Assembly (NCBI RefSeq): GCF_041200175.1
Contig: NZ_CP165727.1
Location: 4,290,501-4,354,500 of the forward strand
Direction of reading: 5' to 3'
Origin: Streptomyces sp. R33
GTDB lineage: Bacteria; Actinomycetota; Actinomycetes; Streptomycetales; Streptomycetaceae
Length of the DNA stretch: 64,000 nt
The notes under the pieces are model-generated. The model did no database searches and had not been told where the DNA came from. It worked only from the letters and a program-made list of their open reading frames with translations. A program made the position numbers and the translations under genes. Positions 7,976 through 15,549 of this stretch are shown here, piece by piece (the first letter of the stretch is position 1; each line of letters starts with the position of its first letter).

Positions 7976-8857
7976 GTGCAGGAGACGATGATCCGGGCCT
8001 GGCAGAACATCGAGCGGTTCGAGGGACGTTCGTCGTTGCGGTCGTGGGTCTACCGCATCGCGACCAACGTGTGCCTGGACGCCTTGGCAGCGGGCAGGCG
8101 GCGGGCTCTACCGATGGACCTCTTGGAGCCTTCGTCCGGAGCCTCGTCCCCAGGAGACCCGGAGGACGCCGCCCTGTGGATCGGGCCCTGTCCCGGCGGG
8201 GGCCCCGAGGCGGCGGCGACGGCGGGCGAGTCGGTACGACTGGCGTTCATCGCCCTGCTCCAGCACCTGCCGCCCAAGCAGCGGGCCACGCTCATCCTCC
8301 GGGACGTGATGGCCTTCTCGGCCCGCGAGGTGGCCGAGCTGCACAGCTCGACCGTTGCCTCGGTCAACAGCGCTCTCCAGCGGGCCCGAGCCACACTCGC
8401 CGCACACCGTGGCCACCTCGACGACTCCGGCACCCGGCCCCCCGACGCCGTCCGCCGGATGCTGGCCGAGCGGTACGCGATGGCCTTCTCCCGCTACGAC
8501 ATGGAGGAGCTGAACATGCTGCTCCACGTCGACGCCACCCTGTGCCTGCCCCCGTACGCGAAGTGGATGCGCGGCGTCCCCGACATCCAGGCGTGGCTGA
8601 CCGGCCCCGCCGTCGGCTGCCGCGGCTCCCGTCTGATCCCGACCACGGCGAACGGCACCCCCGCCTTCGGCCAGTACCGGCCGAGCCCAGACGGAACGGG
8701 TTACGAACCCTGGGCACTCCAGGTCATCGAATTCTCCGGCAACCGCATCACCGGCATCAACGCCTTCCGCGACACCGAGCGCTTGTTCCCCCTCTTCGGC
8801 CTGCCCGCACGTATCGACCCGGACTCCTCCGTTGAACGCCTGAAGGACCCTGTATGA
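7976..8857 (+). CDS. ECF sigma factor with SnoaL-like tail, 5'-truncated
   Basis: The frame begins VQETMIRAWQNIERFEGRSSLRSWVYRIATNVCLDAL, the second half of sigma region 2. Family members normally have about 50 more residues upstream, including region 2.1 and the helix before AEDAVQET. In-frame codons go back to a stop at 7895 without any ATG/GTG/TTG in a suitable place, and the hairpin at 7879-7911 sits just there. Region 4 (PPKQRATLILRDVMAFSAREVAEL) and the C-terminal SnoaL-like domain (MLAERYAMAFSRYDMEELNMLL onward) are intact. It is probably non-functional, or at least unable to bind core polymerase normally. The 3' end overlaps the hydrolase start (ATGA). Confidence 0.75.
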   Translation: MQETMIRAWQNIERFEGRSSLRSWVYRIATNVCLDALAAGRRRALPMDLLEPSSGASSPGDPEDAALWIGPCPGGGPEAAATAGESVRLAFIALLQHLPPKQRATLILRDVMAFSAREVAELHSSTVASVNSALQRARATLAAHRGHLDDSGTRPPDAVRRMLAERYAMAFSRYDMEELNMLLHVDATLCLPPYAKWMRGVPDIQAWLTGPAVGCRGSRLIPTTANGTPAFGQYRPSPDGTGYEPWALQVIEFSGNRITGINAFRDTERLFPLFGLPARIDPDSSVERLKDPV

Positions 8858-9654
8858 CCTGGTCAGAGCGCACCGTCGTCCGTGAGAACGTCCGCATTTC
8901 CTGCCGTGACTGGGGTGGATCAGGGGCACCTGTCGTCCTGCTGCACGGGCTGGCCGGCCACGCCGGCGAATGGGACTCCATCGCCCAAGACCTGAGCCCC
9001 CGCTACAGGGTCGTCGCTGTCGACCAGCGCGGCCACGGTGCCAGCGAGCGCCGTCCGGCGGACGTCTCCCGGGCTGCGTACGTTGCGGACGCCGTCGCCG
9101 TGGTCGAACAGCTCGGCCTCCAACAACCCGTCCTGGTGGGCCAATCGCTGGGCGGCCACACCGCCATGCTCGCCGCTGCCGCGCACCCCGGGTTCTTCCG
9201 TGCGCTCGTCCTGGTGGAGGCGGGTCCGGGTGGGCCAAACCGTCAGGTGCAGGCGGAGATCGGGGGTTGGCTCGATTCGTGGCCCAGGCCGTTCCCGTCG
9301 CGGGGAGCTGCCGTCGAATTCCTCGGCGGCGGCCCGGTCGGCGAGGGCTGGGCGGCCGGCCTGGTGGAACGCGATGGCGGCTGGTGGCCGCACTTCGACC
9401 GCGACGTGATGGTCGAGTCGCTGGCGGACATCGCCCAGCGGTCCTTCTGGGACGAGTGGTCGAACGTGACGTGCCCGACCCTGGCCGTCCTCGGCCAGAC
9501 CGGCATCATCGCGCCTGCGGAGATCGACGAGATGCTCCGGCGACGGCCGGAGACCGTGGCCTTGAGTGTGGCCGGGACGGGGCACGACGTTCATCTGGAG
9601 CGGACGGACGTCCTGCGGCACGTACTCCATCGGTTCCTTGAAGACGTCACATGA
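8854..9654 (+). CDS. Alpha/beta-fold hydrolase
   Basis: This 266-aa protein has the canonical hydrolase elements. These are the oxyanion motif HGLAGHAGEW, strand 4 VVAVDQRGHGAS, the nucleophile elbow VGQSLGGH (Ser near residue 98), and a C-terminal GTGHDVHLE with the catalytic His. No signal peptide is present, so it is cytoplasmic. It is coupled to the truncated sigma gene by an ATGA overlap, and such sigma/hydrolase pairs are common in actinomycetes. The substrate cannot be predicted. The gene is intact although its upstream partner is broken, so it may now lack its natural promoter. Confidence 0.9.
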   Translation: MTWSERTVVRENVRISCRDWGGSGAPVVLLHGLAGHAGEWDSIAQDLSPRYRVVAVDQRGHGASERRPADVSRAAYVADAVAVVEQLGLQQPVLVGQSLGGHTAMLAAAAHPGFFRALVLVEAGPGGPNRQVQAEIGGWLDSWPRPFPSRGAAVEFLGGGPVGEGWAAGLVERDGGWWPHFDRDVMVESLADIAQRSFWDEWSNVTCPTLAVLGQTGIIAPAEIDEMLRRRPETVALSVAGTGHDVHLERTDVLRHVLHRFLEDVT

Positions 9655-10342
9655 TCTGCCGCCAGCCGGAGCGCCAGCGGTTCGCCGGGGTTCCGGCCAG
9701 CCGGGCCGTCACCCCGGTCAGCCACAGCAGGCCGAGTCCCGCGCCGGCGGTGAAAGCCAGGACGGAGACGGCCGAGGCCATGAAGCCCGCGAGGACGACG
9801 ACCGGTACGAGGCGGGTGGCGACGGCCCAGCCCCGCAGGCCCAGGGCGGCGAGCGGACGGGCCAGGACGACGAACGCGGCGCACAGGGCGAGATAGCCGA
9901 CCATCCCGCCGAACATGTGGACGGCGCCGTGCCCACTCATCACGGTCGCGTCGGGGGCGCCGACGGGAAAGCCCGCCCCGGCGTCGGCCGGGAAGACCGC
10001 GGCGACCCAGAAGGACACGGCGAACACGCCGACCAGGACCGGGCCCCACGTGCCGCCCGCGCCGCCGCGCAGCACCCGTCGCAGTCCCGCCGCGCCGGCG
10101 ATCAACAGCGCGCCGGTGAGCAGGAAGTTCACCGTCTGGACCCAGCCCGCCTCGCCAAGGGCGAGCTGGCTGATCGCGTTACGGGTGAAGTCGAAGCCGT
10201 CCCGCGCAAAGCCCTGGGCGAGTCCAACCGCCAGGAACAGCGGGCCCGCCACCATGCCGCCGGTCACCGCCCACCGCGCCGCCGGGCGCGATGCGGGCGG
10301 GATGGAGACGATGTCGTGCGGGGCGGTCGGCGTGTGCGGCAT
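9647..10342 (-). CDS. DUF998 membrane protein
   Basis: The 231-aa protein starts at ATG 10342 behind GAAGGAAGG at good spacing. It has about six hydrophobic helices and the DUF998 pattern: a first helix GPLFLAVGLAQGF followed by DFTRNAISQLALGEAGWVQTVNF, then helices containing AAVFPADAGAGFP and HMFGGMVGYLAL. The function of DUF998 is unknown. The gene converges on the hydrolase and the two stops overlap by 8 bases, so no terminator separates them. Confidence 0.88.
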   Translation of the reverse strand: MPHTPTAPHDIVSIPPASRPAARWAVTGGMVAGPLFLAVGLAQGFARDGFDFTRNAISQLALGEAGWVQTVNFLLTGALLIAGAAGLRRVLRGGAGGTWGPVLVGVFAVSFWVAAVFPADAGAGFPVGAPDATVMSGHGAVHMFGGMVGYLALCAAFVVLARPLAALGLRGWAVATRLVPVVVLAGFMASAVSVLAFTAGAGLGLLWLTGVTARLAGTPANRWRSGWRQIM

Positions 10343-10472
10343 GGCGGGCCTTCCTTCAGTCGGTGGTTTCACTTGTATGACCGACGGCAAGAGGCGAAGT
10401 CATTGCTCCCGGCGGCGTGTGCTGGATCACACGCACTCTGGGGCACCCCGTGCTCGCGCCACGGGGAAGGGC

Positions 10473-10508
10473 GTGCCACAACGTGCCGGTAGAGGCGGTA
10501 AACAGCGG
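10473..10508. repeat. Imperfect direct repeat, copy 2 (att-arm-like)
   Basis: This is the second copy of the GTGCCACAACGTGC element seen at 541-554, with the following GTAG, GGCGGTAA and CAGCGG also shared. It lies in a 440-bp gene-free interval (10343-10786) that also holds the hairpin at 10597. No tRNA fragment is visible here. Confidence 0.5.
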
Positions 10509-10596
10509 ACAACAAGGGGTTCTAGGGAACGACGAGATGGCGATCGTGAACCGGCGTTCCCGCAGGTCAGGCGCCCTTTACGCGTCCATTCGGATA

Positions 10597-10627
10597 CGAA
10601 GGCCCAGGTCAACGACCTGGGCCTTCG
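10597..10627. terminator. Perfect 14-bp hairpin
   Basis: CGAAGGCCCAGGTC and GACCTGGGCCTTCG flank a 3-nt loop. It is nearly the same sequence as the hairpin after the tRNA-Gly-like fragment at 1869-1901. Confidence 0.7.
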
Positions 10628-10742
10628 CCTTTGTCTGGACCTCCGGCGCCCCCCAACCAACTCCCGCAACGTCCATGGCTGGAGACACGAATAGCGATCA
10701 ATCGGTGACGTGTTGTCAGTGGCAGGTGCTTTCATGGCGGCG

Positions 10743-10762
10743 GTTACGCAGGGAGGCGTAAC
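10743..10762 (+). promoter_or_regulatory. Inverted repeat GTTACGC-N6-GCGTAAC
   Basis: A perfect 7-bp inverted repeat with a 6-base spacer lies 24 bases upstream of the GTG start at 10787. The position suits an operator; it is too short for a terminator in this GC context. Confidence 0.45.
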
Positions 10763-10786
10763 GCGTCTGGTGAGGGGGATGCAGCT

Positions 10787-11089
10787 GTGCCCTGGATCAA
10801 TGGCTACGTGCGGTCGGACGGCACTCCGGTAAGAGGACACGTCCGGCTCCCGGTCGGCGCACGACGCGAGACCACACTGCTGGGCCTGTTCGTGATCGGG
10901 GCGTTCGTCCTCGGCGGCGGCACCACGACTGCTGGGGCGGGCGCCGGGACCGGGCAGGAGTTACCCCGGCCGCAGTCGACGGTGGTCTACCCGATCAAGT
11001 GGCCGGCCTGGGAGAAGCAGACGCAGCCCCAGCCGACACCCACCGTCTCCTATCCCATCGTCTTCCCCAGCACGGGAAGCGGGCGGTGA
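10787..11089 (+). CDS. Small membrane-anchored hypothetical protein
   Basis: This 100-aa protein starts at GTG 10787 after a GGTGAGGGGG stretch. It opens with VPWINGYVRSDGTPVRGHVR, a start recurrent in Streptomyces hypotheticals (from memory). A hydrophobic segment TTLLGLFVIGAFVLGGG is followed by a Pro/Thr/Gln-rich tail containing two related motifs (TVVYPIKWP and TVSYPIVFP). It overlaps the nuclease gene by GTGA, so the two proteins are probably made in fixed ratio. No function is known. Given the membrane helices in both products, a membrane complex is possible. Confidence 0.75.
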   Translation: MPWINGYVRSDGTPVRGHVRLPVGARRETTLLGLFVIGAFVLGGGTTTAGAGAGTGQELPRPQSTVVYPIKWPAWEKQTQPQPTPTVSYPIVFPSTGSGR

Positions 11090-11790
11090 CCCGGCGCCCG
11101 CCCGTGAGGCGACGCAGGCGCAGTGGCCCGACGCGCCGCCGAGGGAACCCGGGCTCGGAAGGCCTGATCCTCCTCGGACTCGTCGGACTGGTGGCCGTCA
11201 GCCTGATCGCGGCGCTCCTGAACTGGCTGGCCGCCCACCCATGGGTCGTGGCCCTCCTCCTTCTGGCCGCAGCCGGCGCGGGCGGCCTCTGGCTATGGCG
11301 ACGACAGGAGGCGGCCCGCTGGGAACAGGTGCGGGCGCAGGGCCTGCGCTACGCCGTCGAGCACCTCGACAGCCTCCACCACAACGACTTCGAATTCGCC
11401 GTACGGGACCTCATGCACCGCGACGGCTGCTCCGACGCGCAGAAGGTCGGCGGACGAGGCGACAACGGCGCCGATGTGAAAGCCACCGACCCCTACGGCC
11501 GCCGCTGGGTGATCCAGTGCAAGCACCGCAAGGACGGCTGGCACGGATCCGCAGTCGGCACCCCCGACCTCCAGGTCCTCAACGGCACCGGCCGCCAGAT
11601 ACACGGCGGCGACGTCCTCGTCATGCTCACCAACGGCCGTTTCTCCCGGCCCGCCCTCGACTTCGCCAAGTCGCAGCACCTCCACCTGGTGGACCGTCAC
11701 CTCCTCGCCCAGTGGGCCGGCGGCTCCCACCCCCTGTGGGAACTCCTCCGCGCCATCCCGCCACCCCGCAAACCCAACCGTCTCTCCTGA
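11086..11790 (+). CDS. Membrane-anchored Mrr-like restriction endonuclease
   Basis: The 234-aa protein starts at GTG 11086, overlapping the upstream stop. A basic N-terminus is followed by two hydrophobic helices (about 25-75). The C-terminal domain is Mrr-cat type: FEFAVRDLMHRDG, then GDNGADVKATD and VIQCKHRK, which supply the D...QxK metal-binding site. The typical KVGGRGDNGAD loop and VLVMLTNGRFS strand follow. Mrr enzymes cut methylated or otherwise modified foreign DNA. Fusion to membrane helices suggests it may act on DNA entering the cell, which is inference. Confidence 0.85.
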   Translation: MTRRPPVRRRRRSGPTRRRGNPGSEGLILLGLVGLVAVSLIAALLNWLAAHPWVVALLLLAAAGAGGLWLWRRQEAARWEQVRAQGLRYAVEHLDSLHHNDFEFAVRDLMHRDGCSDAQKVGGRGDNGADVKATDPYGRRWVIQCKHRKDGWHGSAVGTPDLQVLNGTGRQIHGGDVLVMLTNGRFSRPALDFAKSQHLHLVDRHLLAQWAGGSHPLWELLRAIPPPRKPNRLS

Positions 11791-11883
11791 CCACGGGGAG
11801 AGTGGGGACGCGTCCACGGGTGGTCACGCCGCCTCGGCGCCGCACTGATGGTCGCCGGGCCCTTGCTCACGAAACGCTGCACT

Positions 11884-11910
11884 CGCGGGGAATCAATATC
11901 TATCCCCGCG
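11884..11910 (+). promoter_or_regulatory. GC-armed, AT-looped hairpin upstream of csp
   Basis: A perfect 8-bp inverted repeat CGCGGGGA/TCCCCGCG surrounds an 11-base AT-rich loop. It lies 94 bases after the nuclease stop and 265 bases before the cold-shock gene, so it could be the nuclease terminator or part of the csp leader. Confidence 0.45.
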
Positions 11911-12020
11911 GTCAGAGAGTTTAATGGACCCCGCAGGGAGGGTTTTTCCACACCACACACGATGGAGATATTTAACGCACACAAACCGCTGCAGCGTGCT
12001 ACTGTCGATCTCGGTTGCAG

Positions 12021-12035
12021 TTTTGGTACCCAAAA
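12021..12035 (+). promoter_or_regulatory. Inverted repeat TTTTGG-TAC-CCAAAA in csp leader
   Basis: This perfect AT-rich repeat lies 140 bases upstream of the cold-shock start in a leader (11920-12170) markedly richer in AT than its surroundings. Long structured leaders are typical of csp mRNAs. Confidence 0.45.
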
Positions 12036-12174
12036 ACTTCAAGCGCTCCAGTCGGCCTCCGCGCCACATTCGAGTGCTTCATATTTCCGGGTCATTTTCC
12101 GGCGGGGCATCATCGCGGCGACACGGTGTCCGTACAGTGCGGATGCCGGTGTACTGCCCCAAAGGAGACATGAC

Positions 12175-12378
12175 GTGGCATCTGGCACCGTGAAGTGGTT
12201 CAACGCGGCCAAGGGTTTCGGCTTCATCGAGCAGGACGGTGGCGGCGACGATGTCTTCGCCCACTTCTCGAACATCGCCACCCAGGGCTTCCGCGAGCTG
12301 CTGGAAGGCCAGAAGGTCACCTTCGACATCGCGCAGGGCCAGAAGGGCCCGACGGCCGAGAACATCGTTCCCGCCTGA
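12175..12378 (+). CDS. Cold-shock protein (CspA family)
   Basis: The 67-aa protein starts at GTG 12175, seven bases after AAAGGAG. An overlapping ATG at 12170 is out of frame. It is a complete OB-fold cold-shock domain with RNP1 KGFGFIEQDGG and RNP2 VFAHFSNI. These proteins bind single-stranded RNA/DNA and act as RNA chaperones. The gene has a long leader and a strong terminator at 12397-12434. It is followed by the DEAD-box helicase gene, a classic pairing for unwinding RNA in the cold; scoF/csp-type genes of Streptomyces lie in the same setting. Confidence 0.96.
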   Translation: MASGTVKWFNAAKGFGFIEQDGGGDDVFAHFSNIATQGFRELLEGQKVTFDIAQGQKGPTAENIVPA

Positions 12379-12396
12379 CGCTGACGCGCATTTCGT

Positions 12397-12434
12397 AGCT
12401 GGGGCCCGCATCCCTCGGGGTGCGGGCCCCAGCT
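12397..12434 (+). terminator. csp terminator
   Basis: Perfect 14-bp arms AGCTGGGGCCCGCA / TGCGGGCCCCAGCT enclose a 10-base loop, 18 bases after the csp stop. Confidence 0.9.
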
Positions 12435-12653
12435 GCACGCATCTCCCGCAGTGGTGTCACCTGCGTGACGAAGTATTCAGGGTTACAGCCTGCTCGGCGC
12501 TTCACCCCTCGATTTTTCTTGGTTCGCGTCCGCATGACGCCACCCCATCTCAGCGCATGCGCCCGTACAGAATCCCTTTAGGCCAGAGTCGCTTTCGCAT
12601 TCCATTCGGCCCGTTCTTGTGATTCCCCGCGCTGTGTTTCTGCTGCGGGAATT

Positions 12654-12676
12654 CCTTGATATGTGCCGCATCAAGG
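12654..12676 (+). promoter_or_regulatory. RBS-sequestering hairpin before helicase
   Basis: CCTTGAT (12654-12660) pairs perfectly with ATCAAGG (12670-12676). The 3' arm runs into the ribosome binding site GGAAGG (12675-12680) of the helicase gene, whose ATG is at 12687. Folding would hide the 5' part of the Shine-Dalgarno. A weaker repeat (TTCCCCGC/GCGGGAA) lies just upstream. Regulation of initiation by temperature or by Csp binding is inference. Confidence 0.5.
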
Positions 12677-12686
12677 AAGGTTCTGA

Positions 12687-14219
12687 ATGAACCGCACACG
12701 TACGAACGACCGTTCCTCTCGGACCCGCAGCCGCACCGGCGGCCCCGCTTTCGGCGCTGCCGCCGGTTCGGAGCGGGGCAGCCGCTTCGGCTCGTCGGCC
12801 CCGAGCCGCTCCGGAGGTCCGAGCCGCTCCGGAGGTCCGAGCCGCTCCGGCGGCTACGGCCGCCGACCCGCCGCGGTCCAGGGCGAGTTCGCCCTGCCGA
12901 AGACCATCACTCCGGCGCTGCCCGCCGTCGACGCCTTCGCCGACCTCGACATGCCGGCCGAACTGCTGGCCGCCCTCGTCGCGCAGGGCGTGACCGTGCC
13001 CTTCCCGATCCAGGGCGCCACCCTGCCCAACACCCTTGCGGGCCGTGACGTGCTCGGCCGCGGGCGCACCGGCTCCGGCAAGACCCTCGCCTTCGGCCTC
13101 GCGCTGCTGGCTCGTACCGCCGGGCAGCGCGCCGAGCCCCGCCAGCCGCTCGCCCTGGTCCTCGTCCCCACCCGCGAGCTGGCCCAGCAGGTGACCGACG
13201 CCCTCACCCCCTACGCCCGCGCCGTGAAGCTGCGCCTGACCACGGTCGTCGGCGGCATGTCGATCGGCAAGCAGGCCGGATCGCTGCGCGGAGGCACGGA
13301 GGTCGTCGTAGCCACGCCCGGCCGGTTGAAGGACCTCATCGACCGGGGTGACTGTCGGCTGAACCAGGTCGCGATCACCGTCCTCGACGAAGCCGACCAG
13401 ATGGCCGACATGGGCTTCATGCCGCAGGTCACCGCGCTGCTGGACCAAGTGCGTCCCGAGGGGCAGCGGATGCTGTTCTCCGCCACCCTGGACCGCAATG
13501 TCGATCTCCTGGTTCGCCGGTACCTGACCGACCCGGTCGTGCACTCGGTGGATCCCTCTGCCGGTGCGGTGACGACGATGGAGCACCACGTGCTCCACGT
13601 CCACGGCGCCGACAAGCACCGCACCACGACGGAGATCGCAGCGCGCGAGGGCCGGGTGATGATGTTCCTGGACACCAAGCACGCCGTTGACCGCCTCACC
13701 CAGGACCTCCTCAACAGCGGCGTCCGCGCCGCAGCCCTGCACGGCGGGAAGTCCCAGCCGCAGCGCACCCGCACGCTCGCCCAGTTCAAGACCGGACACG
13801 TGACCGTGCTGGTGGCGACCAACGTGGCCGCGCGCGGCATCCACGTCGACAACCTCGACCTCGTCGTGAACGTCGACCCGCCGACCGACCCCAAGGACTA
13901 CCTCCACCGCGGCGGACGCACCGCCCGCGCGGGCGAGTCCGGCAGCGTCGTCACCCTCGTCACCCCCAACCAGCGACGCGACATGACCCGCCTCATGCAG
14001 GCCGCCGGCATCACCCCGCAGACCACCCAGGTCCGCTCCGGCGAAGAGGCCCTGAACCGCATCACCGGCGCCCAGGCACCCTCCGGCGTCCCCGTCGTCA
14101 TCACCGCACCGGTCGTCGAACGCGCCAAGCGCAGCGCCGCTTCCCGGGGCAGGCGCCGGCCCGCTTCGACGGCCCGGCGCGTGAGCGTGCGGCAGTCCGC
14201 CTTCGATGCGGCGGCCTGA
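12687..14219 (+). CDS. DEAD-box RNA helicase (RhlE-like)
   Basis: The 510-aa protein starts at ATG 12687. An Arg/Ser/Gly-rich N-terminal tail contains a direct repeat of the SRSGGP type. Then come the helicase motifs: Q-motif FPIQGATLP, motif I RTGSGKT, Ia PTRELAQQ, II DEAD (VLDEADQMAD), III SAT (LFSATLD), V ATNVAARGIH and VI HRGGRTARAG. The C-terminal tail is basic. It should unwind short RNA duplexes, probably in the cold given the csp neighbour. The order csp / helicase / CBS protein / small conserved protein matches the SCO5921-SCO5918 region as I remember it. Confidence 0.95.
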   Translation: MNRTRTNDRSSRTRSRTGGPAFGAAAGSERGSRFGSSAPSRSGGPSRSGGPSRSGGYGRRPAAVQGEFALPKTITPALPAVDAFADLDMPAELLAALVAQGVTVPFPIQGATLPNTLAGRDVLGRGRTGSGKTLAFGLALLARTAGQRAEPRQPLALVLVPTRELAQQVTDALTPYARAVKLRLTTVVGGMSIGKQAGSLRGGTEVVVATPGRLKDLIDRGDCRLNQVAITVLDEADQMADMGFMPQVTALLDQVRPEGQRMLFSATLDRNVDLLVRRYLTDPVVHSVDPSAGAVTTMEHHVLHVHGADKHRTTTEIAAREGRVMMFLDTKHAVDRLTQDLLNSGVRAAALHGGKSQPQRTRTLAQFKTGHVTVLVATNVAARGIHVDNLDLVVNVDPPTDPKDYLHRGGRTARAGESGSVVTLVTPNQRRDMTRLMQAAGITPQTTQVRSGEEALNRITGAQAPSGVPVVITAPVVERAKRSAASRGRRRPASTARRVSVRQSAFDAAA

Positions 14220-14265
14220 GAAGCACGTGATCGGGAAACTGACCCATCTCTGCAGGAGGTACGTT

Positions 14266-14670
14266 TTGACGCTGGTCCAGATGGAGCCCCGCTCTGCCAA
14301 CGCCAACCCTGTGCACCGGACGGTGGACGACGCGATGGAGGCGGCCGGTCCACAGGTCTGTGATGACATGACGGTCGAGGTGGCCCTGGCCGTCATGGCC
14401 GGCGCCCGCGCGGGTCATCTGCTCGTCTGCGACGAGGACGGCCTGTGCACCGGGCTGGTCACCCAGGGCCGGCTCGCCGCCATCCGCGACAGCGCGGCGT
14501 ACACGGACCAGGTCCGTCTCCGCGACCTCCTGGGGGACCGCGGGCCGGTCACCTCGCCCGTGACCACGATGGCCGAAGCCGAGCACGCGATGCGCTACCG
14601 CGGGCTCGATGCCCTGCCGGTCGTCGATGACCAGGGCAGTGCTCTGGGCTTCCTCGCCCTTGCCCGCTGA
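14266..14670 (+). CDS. CBS-domain protein
   Basis: I chose TTG 14266 because a strong AGGAGG (14254-14259) sits six bases before it; the alternative ATG 14281 has no such site. The product is 134 aa and consists of a CBS pair. CBS1 is VDDAMEAAGPQVCDDMTVEVALAVMAGARAGHLLVCDEDG...GLVTQGRL. CBS2 is TSPVTTMAEAEHAMRYRGLDALPVVDDQGSALGFL. CBS pairs bind adenosyl nucleotides and act as energy sensors. No enzymatic partner is fused. It follows the helicase by 46 bases and is probably in the same transcript. Confidence 0.88.
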   Translation: MTLVQMEPRSANANPVHRTVDDAMEAAGPQVCDDMTVEVALAVMAGARAGHLLVCDEDGLCTGLVTQGRLAAIRDSAAYTDQVRLRDLLGDRGPVTSPVTTMAEAEHAMRYRGLDALPVVDDQGSALGFLALAR

Positions 14671-14721
14671 ACCGCCTTACCGCGGCACGGCCGTCCCCCT
14701 TTCTTCTTCCTGTGAGGCAAC

Positions 14722-15033
14722 ATGCGCTGTGTCATCGCCCGTTTCCCGTTCGACCTGACCAAGAGCGGTGTCCTGGAGTCGATGAAGGGCGTCAAGCCCG
14801 AGCAGGTCATCGGCGAGTCCGTGATCATCGGGCGCCGTACCTACCCCGTCAAGCAGGTCGGCCAGGTCATCACTCGGCAGGACCGGCGCGACTTCAGCAC
14901 CGGTGAAGTCCTGCGGGCCATGACCCAGCTCGGGTTCACCTGCCGCGGCCTCCCCCGGGCCGCCGTGCCCACGCGCGTCCTCAGCCCGCTCCAGCAGGCT
15001 TCCGCGATGCTCGGCATCCCGGTGACCGTCTGA
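14722..15033 (+). CDS. Small conserved protein (SCO5918-like)
   Basis: This 103-aa protein starts MRCVIARFPFDLTKSGVLESMKGVKPEQVIGESVIIGRR. It contains the pattern YPVKQVGQVITRQDRRDFSTGEVLRAMTQLGFTCRGLP, which I associate with the actinobacterial family found after the cold-shock helicase (SCO5918 in S. coelicolor, from memory). There are no membrane segments. A strong terminator follows at 15072. Its function is unknown; constant linkage to csp/helicase/CBS genes suggests a part in cold adaptation or RNA metabolism. Confidence 0.85.
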   Translation: MRCVIARFPFDLTKSGVLESMKGVKPEQVIGESVIIGRRTYPVKQVGQVITRQDRRDFSTGEVLRAMTQLGFTCRGLPRAAVPTRVLSPLQQASAMLGIPVTV

Positions 15034-15071
15034 CGGACAGGACCGGCGCAAGCCGACACCCGAACAGCGAG

Positions 15072-15105
15072 GAGGGCCCGACCGGCACGCGCCGGTCGGG
15101 CCCTC
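15072..15105 (+). terminator. Terminator of cold-shock locus
   Basis: Perfect 15-bp arms (GAGGGCCCGACCGGC and its complement) enclose an ACGC loop, ending about 70 bases after the stop and 30 bases before the convergent gvpU-like gene. Confidence 0.9.
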
Positions 15106-15135
15106 CCGCATACCGGGGATTACGCGAATGTCGGG

Positions 15136-15495
15136 TCAGTGGTCGGAGTAGCTGAAGTCGCCCATGGTCCAGGCGCTGACATCTGCGATCGAGACGCGAT
15201 ACATCCCACCCGTCTCCGGGATCCCCACCGTGCCCTGAAGGATGCGGGCCACATGGAAGTGCAGATGGGTGGGCGGCCCCTCTCGCGGTGTCGTCGTGGT
15301 GAAGATGGCGGCGAACTCGCCCAGGCGGGCGGAGTCCGTCAGGACCTCCGACACCCGCTGCCTCCACACGGCTTCGGGTGCCAGCCGACCGGTGATGACA
15401 GCGCCACCGGTGACAACGGTCAGGGACATCTGATTGCTCTGCCCGGACTCCACCAGGGTGGCAACGTCAACGAGCAGCTCGTCAGGCTTCGACAT
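15136..15495 (-). CDS. GvpU-like gas-vesicle accessory protein
   Basis: The 119-aa protein starts at ATG 15495. Its outline is an N-terminal DELLVDVATLVESG, a beta-strand-rich core MSLTVVTGGAVITGRLAPEAVW, then THLHFHVARILQGTVGIPETGGMYRVSIADVSAWTMGDF. It resembles proteins annotated as gas-vesicle accessory GvpU in actinomycetes; I judge this from the G-x-ITGRL and THLH motifs. No other gvp gene is in the window, so it is an orphan and its role need not involve gas vesicles. Confidence 0.6.
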   Translation of the reverse strand: MSKPDELLVDVATLVESGQSNQMSLTVVTGGAVITGRLAPEAVWRQRVSEVLTDSARLGEFAAIFTTTTPREGPPTHLHFHVARILQGTVGIPETGGMYRVSIADVSAWTMGDFSYSDH

Positions 15496-15549
15496 GGGAG
15501 CCGATTTTATGCACCGGTCGTCCCGTTCTCCCGACCGGGAGGACTACCG

